A stretch of DNA of 39,301 nt from Candidatus Saelkia tenebricola (GCA_030765145.1 JAVCDA010000045.1:1-39301); one strand, 5' to 3'; positions 1 through 7,934 are shown, counted from the first letter of the stretch. Notes: generated by a model from the sequence alone, not told the origin. Numbers and translations are program-made.

Positions 1-66
1 AGATATAGAAACCACAATTCCCAAAAGAACTATGCTTGATACAGCAAACAATAACTTCCTGCTCAT
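1..66 (-). CDS. N-terminus of an exported or membrane-anchored protein (partial)
   Basis: This is an open frame of 22 codons that runs off the left edge. The ATG lies at 64-66 and is preceded by a strong ribosome binding site (GGAGGTGGAGAA). The visible residues begin MSRK and continue with a hydrophobic stretch (LLFAVSSIVLLGIVVSIS), the form of a signal peptide or N-terminal membrane anchor. Nothing of the mature protein is visible, so no function can be given. A TATAAT box at 175-180 on the same strand could serve it, but no matching -35 was found. Bases 67-234 hold no other gene; they include an A-rich stretch after the cupin gene. Confidence 0.7.
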   Translation of the reverse strand, partial: MSRKLLFAVSSIVLLGIVVSIS

Positions 67-234
67 TTCTCCACCTCCATTTGATTTGAGTTTTTTGACA
101 AATATTCTCCGGTCATTAGTTTAAATATCATTTTGCTACACCTTGAACCAAACACACCTACAAAGTATTGTAACATTATACCATTACATCATTTAAAAAA
201 AATAAAAAAAATACACCCAACTCAAAACTTCATC

Positions 235-543
235 TTAAGACTTTATCATAACCAGCATCATTTTAAATCTTTTAACGGCATTTAGTGCATGCGGTTTATC
301 AGCCGGCATTATTATCATTTCCCCTGATCTTAAACAATGGGAAATGCCTGCGATAATTATTTCCGCTTCTCCGTCTAAGATATACACCAGTGCATCAAAA
401 GGTGCTCTATGTTCACTTAATCCCTGATTTTCATCGAAAGCGAACAACGTAACAGAACCGGTTTCTTTTTTTATAACCTCACTGCTTACAACAGCACCAT
501 CCTGATAATTAACCAGATTAGCTATCATGATTTGCTTATTCAT
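235..543 (-). CDS. Small single-domain cupin protein
   Basis: This 102-residue protein is one cupin beta-barrel. The first cupin motif is seen around residues 41-60 (GLSEHRAPFDALVYILDGE, with His45 and Glu59 as probable metal ligands). The second is around 73-85 (SGEMIIMPADKPH, with His85). Small cupins of this kind bind a divalent metal, and their substrates are rarely predictable; the protein could be an enzyme or a ligand sensor. The start has a good ribosome binding site (AAAGGGGGATAT before ATG). The gene lies 54 bases after the GDT1-like transporter on the same strand and may be co-transcribed with it. The cupin fold is clear; the substrate is unknown. Confidence 0.85.
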   Translation of the reverse strand: MNKQIMIANLVNYQDGAVVSSEVIKKETGSVTLFAFDENQGLSEHRAPFDALVYILDGEAEIIIAGISHCLRSGEMIIMPADKPHALNAVKRFKMMLVMIKS

Positions 544-597
544 ATATCCCCCTTTAAAGTCAATTTACTTAAACACTATTTTCTATTATTTCTTGAA

Positions 598-870
598 TCA
601 AACCTTCCCCATAAACATTAAAACACCTATTACAACAAAAAAAGATGCGCCGACATACCGTATCAGCTCGGGTTTTATATGCTTGCTTAATAACACACCT
701 ATTACTACTGAAATCGCTGTAACTATAATATATGCCGTGACAGACCCCAACCAAACAGTAAAAGGCTTACCTGACTTAGCAGACATAGTGATTCCAACAA
801 GTTGAGTCTTGTCAGCAAGTTCTGCAAGAAATATAGCCGAAAAAGTTGCAACAAAAATCTTTAAACTCAT
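598..870 (-). CDS. Half-size TMEM165/GDT1 (UPF0016) family membrane transporter
   Basis: This 90-residue membrane protein has about three hydrophobic segments and the family signature near its N-terminus (AELADKTQL, residues 16-24, a variant of the E-x-G-D-K-T motif with Ala for Gly). Family members move Mn2+ or Ca2+ across membranes in exchange for protons. Most have two such repeats, whereas this gene encodes only one, so it would have to work as a homodimer or with a second half-gene elsewhere. The start follows a strong AAAGGAGGGATATT site. It sits just upstream of the cupin gene. Cation transport is a family-level inference; the metal cannot be read from sequence. Confidence 0.85.
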   Translation of the reverse strand: MSLKIFVATFSAIFLAELADKTQLVGITMSAKSGKPFTVWLGSVTAYIIVTAISVVIGVLLSKHIKPELIRYVGASFFVVIGVLMFMGKV

Positions 871-967
871 AATATCCCTCCTTTATTCTATTTAAAATAC
901 TGCTTCATCTCTAACAATGACAAGCTTAACAATATTTTTCATATCTTGTCTATATTATCAATACCGG

Positions 968-986
968 AAAAAACTAACAACCGTTA
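968..986 (-). terminator. Possible weak terminator after the response-regulator cluster
   Basis: On the minus strand a 4-base stem (TAAC-GGTT-GTTA) is followed by six T residues. It lies about 30 bases after the stop of the broken response regulator. The stem is short and AT-rich, so this is a weak candidate only. Confidence 0.3.
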
Positions 987-1012
987 TCTAATCAAGGAGG
1001 ATTTTTCAGAAA

Positions 1013-1393
1013 TTAGTTCTTATCTAACAACCGTTTTATTTCATCAAGCACAAACATAACATTAAAAGGCTTGTATACCACAGCATCGGCTAAATTCAAT
1101 ATTTTGTCTTTATCAAATTCTTTACGCAAAATGTTACAGACTATCAGACTACCTGTTAAAACTAAAACTTTGGTTTTTAAACATTTTTCTTTTATGGATT
1201 TCAGCACATCATACCCATTTATTTTCGGAATTTTTAAATCTAAAAGTATAATATCATATTTTCCGCTTTCAGCTAAAGATATACCCTAATTTCCATCATT
1301 TACACTTTCAACAAGATAATTTTCACTCTCAAGTATATCAGTCAATTCTTCACACATTTCTTTATCATCTTCTATTATTAAGATCCTACTCAT
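1013..1393 (-). pseudogene. Response regulator receiver protein interrupted by an in-frame TAG
   Basis: Read from the ATG at 1391-1393, the frame encodes a complete CheY-like receiver domain of 126 codons, broken only by a TAG at 1286-1288 (codon 36). Both sides of the stop fit the family: the acidic pocket (IIEDD, residues 6-10), the phospho-accepting Asp52 (IILLDLKIP), Thr80 (LVLTGS) and Lys108 (VVYKPF) are all intact. The ATG overlaps the end of the preceding response-regulator gene, so translation was probably coupled. TAG is a normal stop elsewhere in the window (for example rpmB and recJ). Explanations are a recent nonsense mutation (perhaps from CAG or GAG), a sequencing error, or readthrough. 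A 64-residue product could restart at 1207 but would lack the Asp. Confidence 0.8.
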
Positions 1394-1769
1394 CTTCGTT
1401 TTTCTTTTCTAAAACAGTTTCAATGACCGCAATCACATCTAAAGGATTAAACGGTTTGATAAGACAATTTTCAATTCCGCAAACTGCCATATAACTGCGA
1501 TGCTCTTTTTCAGTATAAAAACCCGTAATACCAACAACAGGCATGTGTTTAATTTTTGAACTATTTTTTATATCATTAGCAATCTTAAAACCACTCACCC
1601 CATCCATTCTAAGGTCAAGAAGTACAACATCAGGAAGATCTTCAGAGATTTTCTTAACTGCATGCTTGCTTTCAGAAAGAGATATTGTTTCATATCCACT
1701 AAATTCCAATATTTGAGTAATTTCGTCTAAAAACTCTTTGTCATCATCAATAATCATTATCTTTTTCAT
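1386..1769 (-). CDS. Single-domain response regulator (CheY-like)
   Basis: This 127-residue protein is only a receiver domain. It has the acidic pocket (MIIDDD, residues 5-10), the phosphorylatable Asp52 (VVLLDLRMD), Thr82 (VGITGF) and Lys105 (CLIKPF). With no output domain it must act by binding partners or as a phosphorelay intermediate. It starts 11 bases after the HTH-receiver gene, and its stop (GATGAGTAG) overlaps the start codon of the next receiver gene, so the three form one operon. No histidine kinase is in view, so its partner is unknown. Confidence 0.9.
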   Translation of the reverse strand: MKKIMIIDDDKEFLDEITQILEFSGYETISLSESKHAVKKISEDLPDVVLLDLRMDGVSGFKIANDIKNSSKIKHMPVVGITGFYTEKEHRSYMAVCGIENCLIKPFNPLDVIAVIETVLEKKNEDE

Positions 1770-1780
1770 TATCCTAACGC

Positions 1781-2344
1781 CTATATTTTCAATATTTCTT
1801 TGATTAATGTTAACAGTTTATCCATATCAACCGGTTTTACCATATATTTTCTGATCCCAGACGCTTTAATTCTTTTAACATCTTCATCCGAACTAAGCAC
1901 CGTAATCGCAATAACAGGTATCTGCGCTGTTTTTTTATCCCTCTGCAATATTTCACAAATTTGAAATCCATCCATCCCTGGCATTCTAAAATCCAAAAGA
2001 ATCAAATCCGGATTCTCCCGATATATTTTAACACCTGCTTCAAAACCATCAGATACACAATCTAGATCAAAACCATTACCTCCTAAAGCATCTCTATATT
2101 CCTCCAATACTTCTATATCATCATCTACTATAAGAACATTTTTTGAAATTTTACTCATTTGGTCCGGAATCGGCATCTGGTGTTGAATTATAAACTCTAA
2201 AAGGTCTTCCTTTTTTATCCTGCGATGCCCTCCAGGCGTTGTATACGCCTTAAGTATACCTTCATTTACCCATTTTATAACAGTTGTATGATGAACATTG
2301 CACAATTTTGCAACTTGATAAGTTGAAAAAACCTGATCCGACAT
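1781..2344 (-). CDS. HTH (MerR/excisionase-type) plus receiver-domain response regulator
   Basis: This 187-residue protein has an N-terminal winged helix of the MerR/excisionase type (residues about 6-52, with the typical TPGGHRRI wing at 36-43). A receiver domain follows (about 67-187) with DDD at 74-76, Asp118 (LILLDFRMPG), Thr148 and Lys170 (MVKP). The order is the reverse of classical regulators such as OmpR, where the receiver comes first. It probably binds DNA under control of phosphorylation. It heads a three-gene receiver operon, with a strong site (AGGAGGAGATA) before the ATG and a good sigma70-type promoter at 2398-2426. Its targets are unknown. Confidence 0.9.
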   Translation of the reverse strand: MSDQVFSTYQVAKLCNVHHTTVIKWVNEGILKAYTTPGGHRRIKKEDLLEFIIQHQMPIPDQMSKISKNVLIVDDDIEVLEEYRDALGGNGFDLDCVSDGFEAGVKIYRENPDLILLDFRMPGMDGFQICEILQRDKKTAQIPVIAITVLSSDEDVKRIKASGIRKYMVKPVDMDKLLTLIKEILKI

Positions 2345-2397
2345 TATCTCCTCCTAAGTAATGTAATTATGCTACTTATTATAACTACTACACTATT

Positions 2398-2426
2398 ATC
2401 TTACAAACTTACAACAATGAAGTCAA
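2398..2426 (-). promoter_or_regulatory. Sigma70-like promoter for the response-regulator operon
   Basis: On the minus strand there is a -35 box TTGACT (2421-2426), a 17-base spacer and a -10 box TAAGAT (2398-2403). It lies about 54 bases upstream of the HTH-receiver start codon. Both boxes are close to consensus and the spacing is ideal. A second TATAAT at 2378-2383 has no good -35. Confidence 0.6.
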
Positions 2427-2523
2427 CCACTGAAAAGGAGATTACATTTTTATTCTTAATTTACTGATAAGATAAAAACACCCTTTGTAAAAAAAATGAT
2501 CTTTGCAGTATTAGAATCGTAGG

Positions 2524-2913
2524 CTAAATTTCTTTATTGGCAAAATCAGCTATAGCAGTTCTACTCACATCAGAGATACTGGTAAAACAGACACCTAAAC
2601 GATAAGTATCGTCTTTACATGCAACATTGTAACAAACTTCCCCTTCAGCCTCTATCAACTTGTATCTATCAGAATAATCAGCATCTGAATTAACTAAAGT
2701 AAACCTTGATGAAAAAACGCTTTGGGGAGAGATATCATAATCAGTTAAAATAGCCATGCCGCTTTCGCTCAAATCTACTACTTGAGTAATAATCTCATTT
2801 TCTTTAATAGGTGTCCTAACCCCTTGCGGTGTCTGAATCTTAAATAGAGCAGAAAACTGCACTTTTACACGCTTATGTCTTCTTCTTTCAATGTCCGAAC
2901 GCAATTTGTCCAT
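2524..2913 (-). CDS. PilZ domain protein (probable c-di-GMP effector)
   Basis: This 129-residue protein is a stand-alone PilZ domain. The two nucleotide-binding motifs are visible: the arginine-rich RRRHKR (residues 10-15, the RxxxR element) and DLSESG (residues 47-52, the D/NxSxxG element). PilZ proteins bind cyclic di-GMP and usually influence motility, surface attachment or polysaccharide export through partners. The start has an upstream GGAGGGAC site and a promoter-like pair at 2947-2974. It is followed by its own gap and then the response-regulator operon, so signalling genes cluster here. The downstream partner is not identifiable. Confidence 0.9.
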   Translation of the reverse strand: MDKLRSDIERRRHKRVKVQFSALFKIQTPQGVRTPIKENEIITQVVDLSESGMAILTDYDISPQSVFSSRFTLVNSDADYSDRYKLIEAEGEVCYNVACKDDTYRLGVCFTSISDVSRTAIADFANKEI

Positions 2914-2946
2914 ACATTGTCCCTCCTCTATTGCTTACACTACAAT

Positions 2947-2974
2947 TTTATACCTCTATATGATGAGATTGCAA
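2947..2974 (-). promoter_or_regulatory. Sigma70-like promoter for the PilZ gene
   Basis: On the minus strand there is a -35 box TTGCAA (2969-2974), a 16-base spacer and a -10 box TATAAA (2947-2952). It stands about 33 bases before the ATG of the PilZ gene. Confidence 0.45.
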
Positions 2975-2999
2975 TAAAAATTTTAATAATTCAAAGCAG

Positions 3000-3728
3000 C
3001 TATATTTTCAGTTCCTCGGTAACATCATAAATTTTAGCTCTTATATTTTCCAATTTTCCAAAACATATCAAAATATCATTTAAAAGAATTTGCGTATCTG
3101 CAGAAGGATTGGGAATAGTCTCATTGTTTCTCTCAATCGATAAAACTGTAATATCCCACTTTCTTAAATCAGAGTCCCTCAAAGTTTTATTTAATACAGG
3201 GCTATTCTCACATATATTTATACTGGAAACACCATACCCTCCTGTTGCAATCACAAGCTCCTCAAAAGACACACGCTTAATAATATCTTTATTAATAATT
3301 CTTGCTCTTAACATATTAGTAAATTTCCTTGAAAAATTAGTACGGGTAAAAATTTTATAACCAATATACATAAAAATTATGATGATAGTTAGATTCATTA
3401 AAGGAACCAAACGGGAAGGAAGCCCTAAAGGAATGAAGGGGATTTTGGATTCTAAAACATCTGCTCTTAGTGAATTAGCAAATGTTGCAATTAATGAAAC
3501 TAATCCTGCATTACCCAAAACCATGAGCACTGAGGCAACACGTCTCCTCTGAGTATTAGATGTAATCAACTCTGATTCACGAGTTGTAAAACCTGTCCCC
3601 GTAAAGCAAGATAATGCCTGAAACTTAGCAAGAGACCATTCCAACCCGGTTAACTCAAAAGCAATCGCCCCTATTCTCACAACGATAAACGATATCATAA
3701 GGATAACAAAGAATATCAACAGGTTCAT
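3000..3728 (-). CDS. Membrane protein with a Trk-like pore segment and a TrkA-C (RCK_C) domain
   Basis: This 242-residue protein has hydrophobic segments at about 2-24, 65-88 and 108-128. Between the first two lies a stretch (FQALSCFTGTGFTTRE, residues 36-51) that resembles the pore loop of TrkH/KtrB potassium transporters. The C-terminal 90 residues form a TrkA-C/RCK_C regulatory domain (region around EELVIATGGYGVSS, ending with the ILLNDILICFG strand). RCK_C domains bind ligands that gate ion transport. The protein is far smaller than a TrkH subunit and has a single pore-like loop, so it may assemble as an oligomer or act only as a regulator. The start is supported by AAAGGAGGATTTT. Ion handling is an inference. 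Confidence 0.8.
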   Translation of the reverse strand: MNLLIFFVILMISFIVVRIGAIAFELTGLEWSLAKFQALSCFTGTGFTTRESELITSNTQRRRVASVLMVLGNAGLVSLIATFANSLRADVLESKIPFIPLGLPSRLVPLMNLTIIIIFMYIGYKIFTRTNFSRKFTNMLRARIINKDIIKRVSFEELVIATGGYGVSSINICENSPVLNKTLRDSDLRKWDITVLSIERNNETIPNPSADTQILLNDILICFGKLENIRAKIYDVTEELKI

Positions 3729-3920
3729 AAAATCCTCCTTTATTTCTTCTTAAAATTTATGTATCCATCATATAATACACCCCTATAACAATTACAGAAA
3801 TAAAAAAATTAGACATACATATTAACCGCATAAAACGAAATATTTAATATTACATTCCCCCTCTAAACATAGATTATACTTGAGCAATATACATAAAAAC
3901 GTTTCTCATCAATATAAAAA

Positions 3921-3945
3921 GGCAGATTACAAATACTAATCTGCC
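3921..3945 (-). terminator. Rho-independent terminator after the HU gene
   Basis: A perfect 9-base stem (GGCAGATTA and TAATCTGCC) closes a 7-base loop and is flanked by A-runs on one side and T-runs on the other. It therefore works in the minus direction for the HU gene and could also work in the plus direction. It lies 16 bases beyond the HU stop codon. Confidence 0.9.
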
Positions 3946-3961
3946 TTTTTATTTTAAAATT

Positions 3962-4231
3962 TTATTTTACTAATTTTTTCAAAGTAGCACCGGCTTTAAA
4001 CACAGGCACTTTTCTGGCTGAGATCTTAATTTCAGCACCAGTCTTTGGATTTCTTCCCTTCCTTGCTTTTCTCTTGCTGACCTTAAAAGTACCGAAACCT
4101 GTTAAGGCAACAGAATCTCCTTTTTTTAATGCTTTTGTGATACTATCAAGAACCGCATCTACTGCAAGTGCCGCTTCTTTTTTGGTAGATGTTGATTTTG
4201 CTACTGCCTGAATTAAATCGCCTTTATTCAC
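3962..4231 (-). CDS. hup: HU-family DNA-binding protein
   Basis: This 89-residue protein matches the HU/IHF family in length and pattern: the N-terminal helices ([14 protein letters not shown]), the GFGTFKV turn at about 46-52 and the DNA-binding arm ([17 protein letters not shown]) with its Pro at the intercalating tip. HU bends DNA and compacts the nucleoid as a dimer. The start codon is GTG, placed 8 bases after AGGAGG. It is a single-gene transcript with a near-consensus promoter at 4279-4307 and a strong terminator at 3921-3945. Confidence 0.97.
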   Translation of the reverse strand: MNKGDLIQAVAKSTSTKKEAALAVDAVLDSITKALKKGDSVALTGFGTFKVSKRKARKGRNPKTGAEIKISARKVPVFKAGATLKKLVK

Positions 4232-4278
4232 CTACTTCACCTCCTTTTTCTACAGTTGTTTTAAATCACTATTTATTC

Positions 4279-4307
4279 ATTCTAAAAACTTCCATCCCTT
4301 AAGTCAA
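4279..4307 (-). promoter_or_regulatory. Sigma70-like promoter for the HU gene
   Basis: On the minus strand there is a -35 box TTGACT (4302-4307), a 17-base spacer and a -10 box TAGAAT (4279-4284). It is positioned about 48 bases before the GTG start of the HU gene. Confidence 0.65.
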
Positions 4308-4320
4308 TAACTTAAACTTT

Positions 4321-5760
4321 TTAAACAGAACTTCGGCTATTTTCTTTAGCACCCTTACACTGCGACTGAACTCCATTCCAACAAGAGAGACAAAGTCTTT
4401 CGCGAGGCAACCCAATTGCTTTTACAGTATCATCTAATGTCTGATACTCTAATGTTGTAACATCTATATCTTTAGCAATCCAGGAAACCATTTTCCGGTA
4501 TTTTTCTGTATTGGAATCTAAATAATCACCGAGGTCATTAGAATCACAACCTTCTAAAGCACAAATTGCGCGGCGCGCAGCCAACTCAGAAATCGAGCGT
4601 GTTGAGAGGTTAAATTTGCAAGGAAACATTAAGGGCGGGCAAGCAATCCTGACGTGGACTTCACGCGCACGACAATCCCAAAGCTTTTTAACCGTAAAAT
4701 TCTTAAGTTGGGTGCCTCTTACTATTGAATCATCACAAACTACAATACTGTTACCTTCAACAATTTCTCTTATAGGAATAAGCTTCATGGTAGCTATTAA
4801 ATCACGCATCGCCTGAGTTGATGGAGTATAGCTTCTGCCATATCCCGGGGTATATTTAATGAGAGGGCGCCTGAAAGGCTTACCTGACTTCATAGCATAT
4901 CCTAATGCATGAGAAGTACCTGAATCAGGGACACCAGAAACCACATCTATATCTAATCCTTCATCCTTCTCGGCTAAAAAACCTCCGCAACGTTCTCTAA
5001 CTACCTCAACATTTACACCTTCATAACTTGAAGCCGGAAATCCCGTATATATCCAGAGGAATGAACATATCTGCATATCCTTATTACCTGAACGTTTACT
5101 AACCAGACCATCCTCATTAATAAGAACAATTTCTCCGGGAGCAAGGTATTTAACTACTTCAAAACCAAGGTTGATAAAAGCACTGTTTTCCGTAGTAACA
5201 GCATATGCGCCGTCTTTCTTGCCTATAACCAACGGGGAATAGCCTAATCTATCTCTTATTGCATAAACCCCATCTTTATTCAATAAAAGCAATGAACAAG
5301 CGCCATCTATATTATCAAAAACTTTTTCAATCCCGGAAATCAAATCATCTTCTTGGACAAGCTGCTTCGCAATCAACTCGGTCATATTGATTCCACCTTT
5401 ACTTACCTCGCTGAAAGTAATACCTTTTTTAAACATCTTATCCGCTAATAAATCTGCATTTTCAAGATGACCGTTGGTAACAATACAGAAAGGACCAAAC
5501 TTTGAATTCTGATAAATAGGTTGTTCGTCTAAATCGCTGATGACTCCAATACCTTTATTCCCGGAAATCTTTTTTATATCTTCAAAAAACTTGGACTTAA
5601 ATTGACTCTGACTAATATTATGAATCTGGCGCTTAAATCCATCCTCTCCTAAAATAGCAACCCCACCGTATTCTGTTCCTAAATGGGAATGGTAATCAAC
5701 GCCATAATAAAGAAGCTCTGAACAATCTCCTTTAGCTGTTACTCCGAAAATACCACTCAT
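4321..5760 (-). CDS. PurF-like amidophosphoribosyltransferase homologue lacking the glutaminase Cys
   Basis: This 479-residue protein has the PurF layout, with an N-terminal Ntn glutaminase-like half and a C-terminal phosphoribosyltransferase half. The PRPP loop is intact (VVCDDSIVRGTQ, 340-351). Four cysteines match the iron-sulfur ligands of Bacillus-type PurF (Cys232, 381, 457, 460). However, PurF needs Cys as the first residue after Met removal, and here it is Ser (MSGIFGV). The HxRYST glutamine-binding motif is also replaced (GVISDLDEQPI, 71-82). The start at 5760 was chosen over an upstream ATG at 5784 because it aligns with the family N-terminus and follows AGGGGGCAAG. It may use free ammonia, another amidotransferase, or have a different role. 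Confidence 0.85.
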   Translation of the reverse strand: MSGIFGVTAKGDCSELLYYGVDYHSHLGTEYGGVAILGEDGFKRQIHNISQSQFKSKFFEDIKKISGNKGIGVISDLDEQPIYQNSKFGPFCIVTNGHLENADLLADKMFKKGITFSEVSKGGINMTELIAKQLVQEDDLISGIEKVFDNIDGACSLLLLNKDGVYAIRDRLGYSPLVIGKKDGAYAVTTENSAFINLGFEVVKYLAPGEIVLINEDGLVSKRSGNKDMQICSFLWIYTGFPASSYEGVNVEVVRERCGGFLAEKDEGLDIDVVSGVPDSGTSHALGYAMKSGKPFRRPLIKYTPGYGRSYTPSTQAMRDLIATMKLIPIREIVEGNSIVVCDDSIVRGTQLKNFTVKKLWDCRAREVHVRIACPPLMFPCKFNLSTRSISELAARRAICALEGCDSNDLGDYLDSNTEKYRKMVSWIAKDIDVTTLEYQTLDDTVKAIGLPRERLCLSCWNGVQSQCKGAKENSRSSV

Positions 5761-5888
5761 CTTGCCCCCTGAGTTTAACACCAATTAATATTCTCAAAAC
5801 AACATTTTTCACCGATAGATTATACAATCACAATCTTCGAATATCTACAAAAATATCAATAAAAAAACTTATGTTCTACGAGACAGAA

Positions 5889-7934
5889 CTATATTTGAGG
5901 GAAACGGCAATTCAATTCCTTCCTTAATTCTTTATTCACCGGAGTCTTTAAAGAAGGATCTTTCCCTAACAATTGAAATGCCTCTTGCTGTGCCTGTTCC
6001 AATAAATCAATCTGACCAGATATGTTTTGAAACTTAATATCTGTAAACCCATGCTGCTTAAAACCGAAGAATTCCCCAGAACCTCTAATTTTTAAATCCT
6101 CTTCAGACATTGTAAAACCATCATCTATGTTAACCATGGCATCAAGTCTTTTGGTCGCCTCTTCAGTTTTAGGATCTGCGATTAAAACACAATATGCATC
6201 CTGACCACTTCGACCAATACGTCCTCTTAACTGGTGGAGTTGAGAAAGCCCAAATCGGTTTGCATCCTCTATTATCATAATTGATGCATCCGGAATATCA
6301 ATTCCAACCTCAATTACAATGGTGCTTACTAAAACTTTCACATTCCCTTTCTGAAATTTCTCAATTATATCTTTCTTGTTCTCAGAACTCATTCTACCGT
6401 GTAATAGAAGCACCTCTTCAGTTCCTAACAATTCCTTGGCTTCCTTATATATCTTCTCAACAGCCTTATTCTCATTTTTGGGATTATCTTCAATACACGG
6501 ACAAACAATAAACCCTTGGGCTCCTTTTTTAACCATGTCCCTTAAAAACCCATAAACATTGCCTCTTTTTTCATCCGAAACCCAGTAGGTATTAATATTT
6601 CTTTCTCCTCGAGGATGTTCTTTAATAGTTGAAATATCCATATCTCCAAAAAGTGTTAAAGCAAGTGTTCTTGGAATAGGAGTTGCTGTCATTATCAGAT
6701 AATCCGCAATTTTACCTTTCTGCTTCAAAACTTCACGCTGTTTCACCCCAAACTTATGCTGTTCATCAATTACCACGAGCCCTAAATTTCTAAATTCAAC
6801 ATCTTCCTGCAATAACGCATGAGTACCGACTACAACAGATATTTCGCCTTTTGATAGCCCCTCTTTTATCTCCTGCTTATATTGTTTATCCATACCGCTA
6901 ATAAGCAATCCGACTTCAACATTAAACCCCGATAACATTTCACTGATTTTAATATACTGCTGCTGGGCAAGAACTTCTGTGGGAACCATTAAAGCTGCCT
7001 GATAACCTCCACTCGCAGTCAGCAAAGCACCATATGAGGCCACAATAGTCTTCCCTGTTCCAACTTCACCCTGAACCAATCTATTCATAGGCTGAGAAGA
7101 AGACATGTCTTTTTCTATTCTCTCCAAAACTTTATCCTGATCAGAGGTGAGTTCAAACGGTAAAACATCTTTAAAACGTTTTTTCAAATCAAAATCAAAT
7201 TTATGGCTTATTCCTTTGGAAAAATATTTTCTCTTTAATCTTTTTATCCCTATAGCAAGTTGAAGTAAAAATATTTCTTCAAATGCAAACCTCTTTCTTG
7301 CCTGATAAATAATATTTTCATCCTGGGGGAAATGGATATTACGCATCGCCTTAACTCTATTAATAAGACCAAATCTCATCCTGATATCATAGGGGATGAA
7401 TTCTCCTAATCCAGACAGGAATTCATCAAGAATACCCTTAATAAGTTTACGCATGATTTTTTGGTTTAATTTTCCAGACAATGGATAAACCGAAACAATA
7501 CCTAAATCTGGTTCGTCCCCATCTATAATCTCATAATCAGAAGATATTATTCTTAATTTTTTATAATAATCTATTTTCCCATAGACAAGGATATCTACAT
7601 CTTTTTTGATTACATCTTTTAAATAAGACTGATTAAACCATGTAGCCAGCACAATTCCGGTCCCATCATCTACTGCAGCTTCAAATATCCCCATACCCCT
7701 CCGGCTTCTCCGTAAAGATGTAACAACCACCCTTCCTCTAACTGTAGAAACTTGATTGATCTTAAGATTGGAGATATTTTGAATCCATCGCCTATCTTCA
7801 TATCGGTGAGGAAAAAGATAAATTAAATCCCGAATAGTTCTAACACCTATACGAGAAAAATCAATTGCTCTTTTGGGTCCAACCCCTTTAAGAAACCTTA
7901 TATCTTCAGTTAAAATTTTATTTCCTACTTGCAT
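5889..7934 (-). CDS. recG: ATP-dependent DNA helicase RecG
   Basis: This protein of about 681 residues remodels stalled replication forks and branched recombination intermediates. It has an N-terminal wedge/OB region, then a superfamily 2 helicase core with Walker A GEVGTGKT, the RecG-type box DEQHKFGV, TATPIPRTLAL and the arginine-finger motif QLRGRIGRS, and the RecG C-terminal region. Length is close to E. coli RecG (693). I chose the ATG at 7934; an in-frame TTG six bases upstream is also possible, and neither has a clear ribosome binding site. It is divergent from rpmB across an 87-base spacer and separated from the PurF-like gene by 128 bases. Confidence 0.97.
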   Translation of the reverse strand: MQVGNKILTEDIRFLKGVGPKRAIDFSRIGVRTIRDLIYLFPHRYEDRRWIQNISNLKINQVSTVRGRVVVTSLRRSRRGMGIFEAAVDDGTGIVLATWFNQSYLKDVIKKDVDILVYGKIDYYKKLRIISSDYEIIDGDEPDLGIVSVYPLSGKLNQKIMRKLIKGILDEFLSGLGEFIPYDIRMRFGLINRVKAMRNIHFPQDENIIYQARKRFAFEEIFLLQLAIGIKRLKRKYFSKGISHKFDFDLKKRFKDVLPFELTSDQDKVLERIEKDMSSSQPMNRLVQGEVGTGKTIVASYGALLTASGGYQAALMVPTEVLAQQQYIKISEMLSGFNVEVGLLISGMDKQYKQEIKEGLSKGEISVVVGTHALLQEDVEFRNLGLVVIDEQHKFGVKQREVLKQKGKIADYLIMTATPIPRTLALTLFGDMDISTIKEHPRGERNINTYWVSDEKRGNVYGFLRDMVKKGAQGFIVCPCIEDNPKNENKAVEKIYKEAKELLGTEEVLLLHGRMSSENKKDIIEKFQKGNVKVLVSTIVIEVGIDIPDASIMIIEDANRFGLSQLHQLRGRIGRSGQDAYCVLIADPKTEEATKRLDAMVNIDDGFTMSEEDLKIRGSGEFFGFKQHGFTDIKFQNISGQIDLLEQAQQEAFQLLGKDPSLKTPVNKELRKELNCRFPQI

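Noticed and set aside
1286-1288. TAG read as a sense codon (altered genetic code)
   Set aside because: TAG ends rpmB, recJ and other genes at their family length, so it is a stop here.
5761-5784. Upstream start of the PurF-like gene (MVLNSGGK)
   Set aside because: It would put eight residues before the conserved MSGIFG N-terminus; the later ATG has AGGGGG just upstream.
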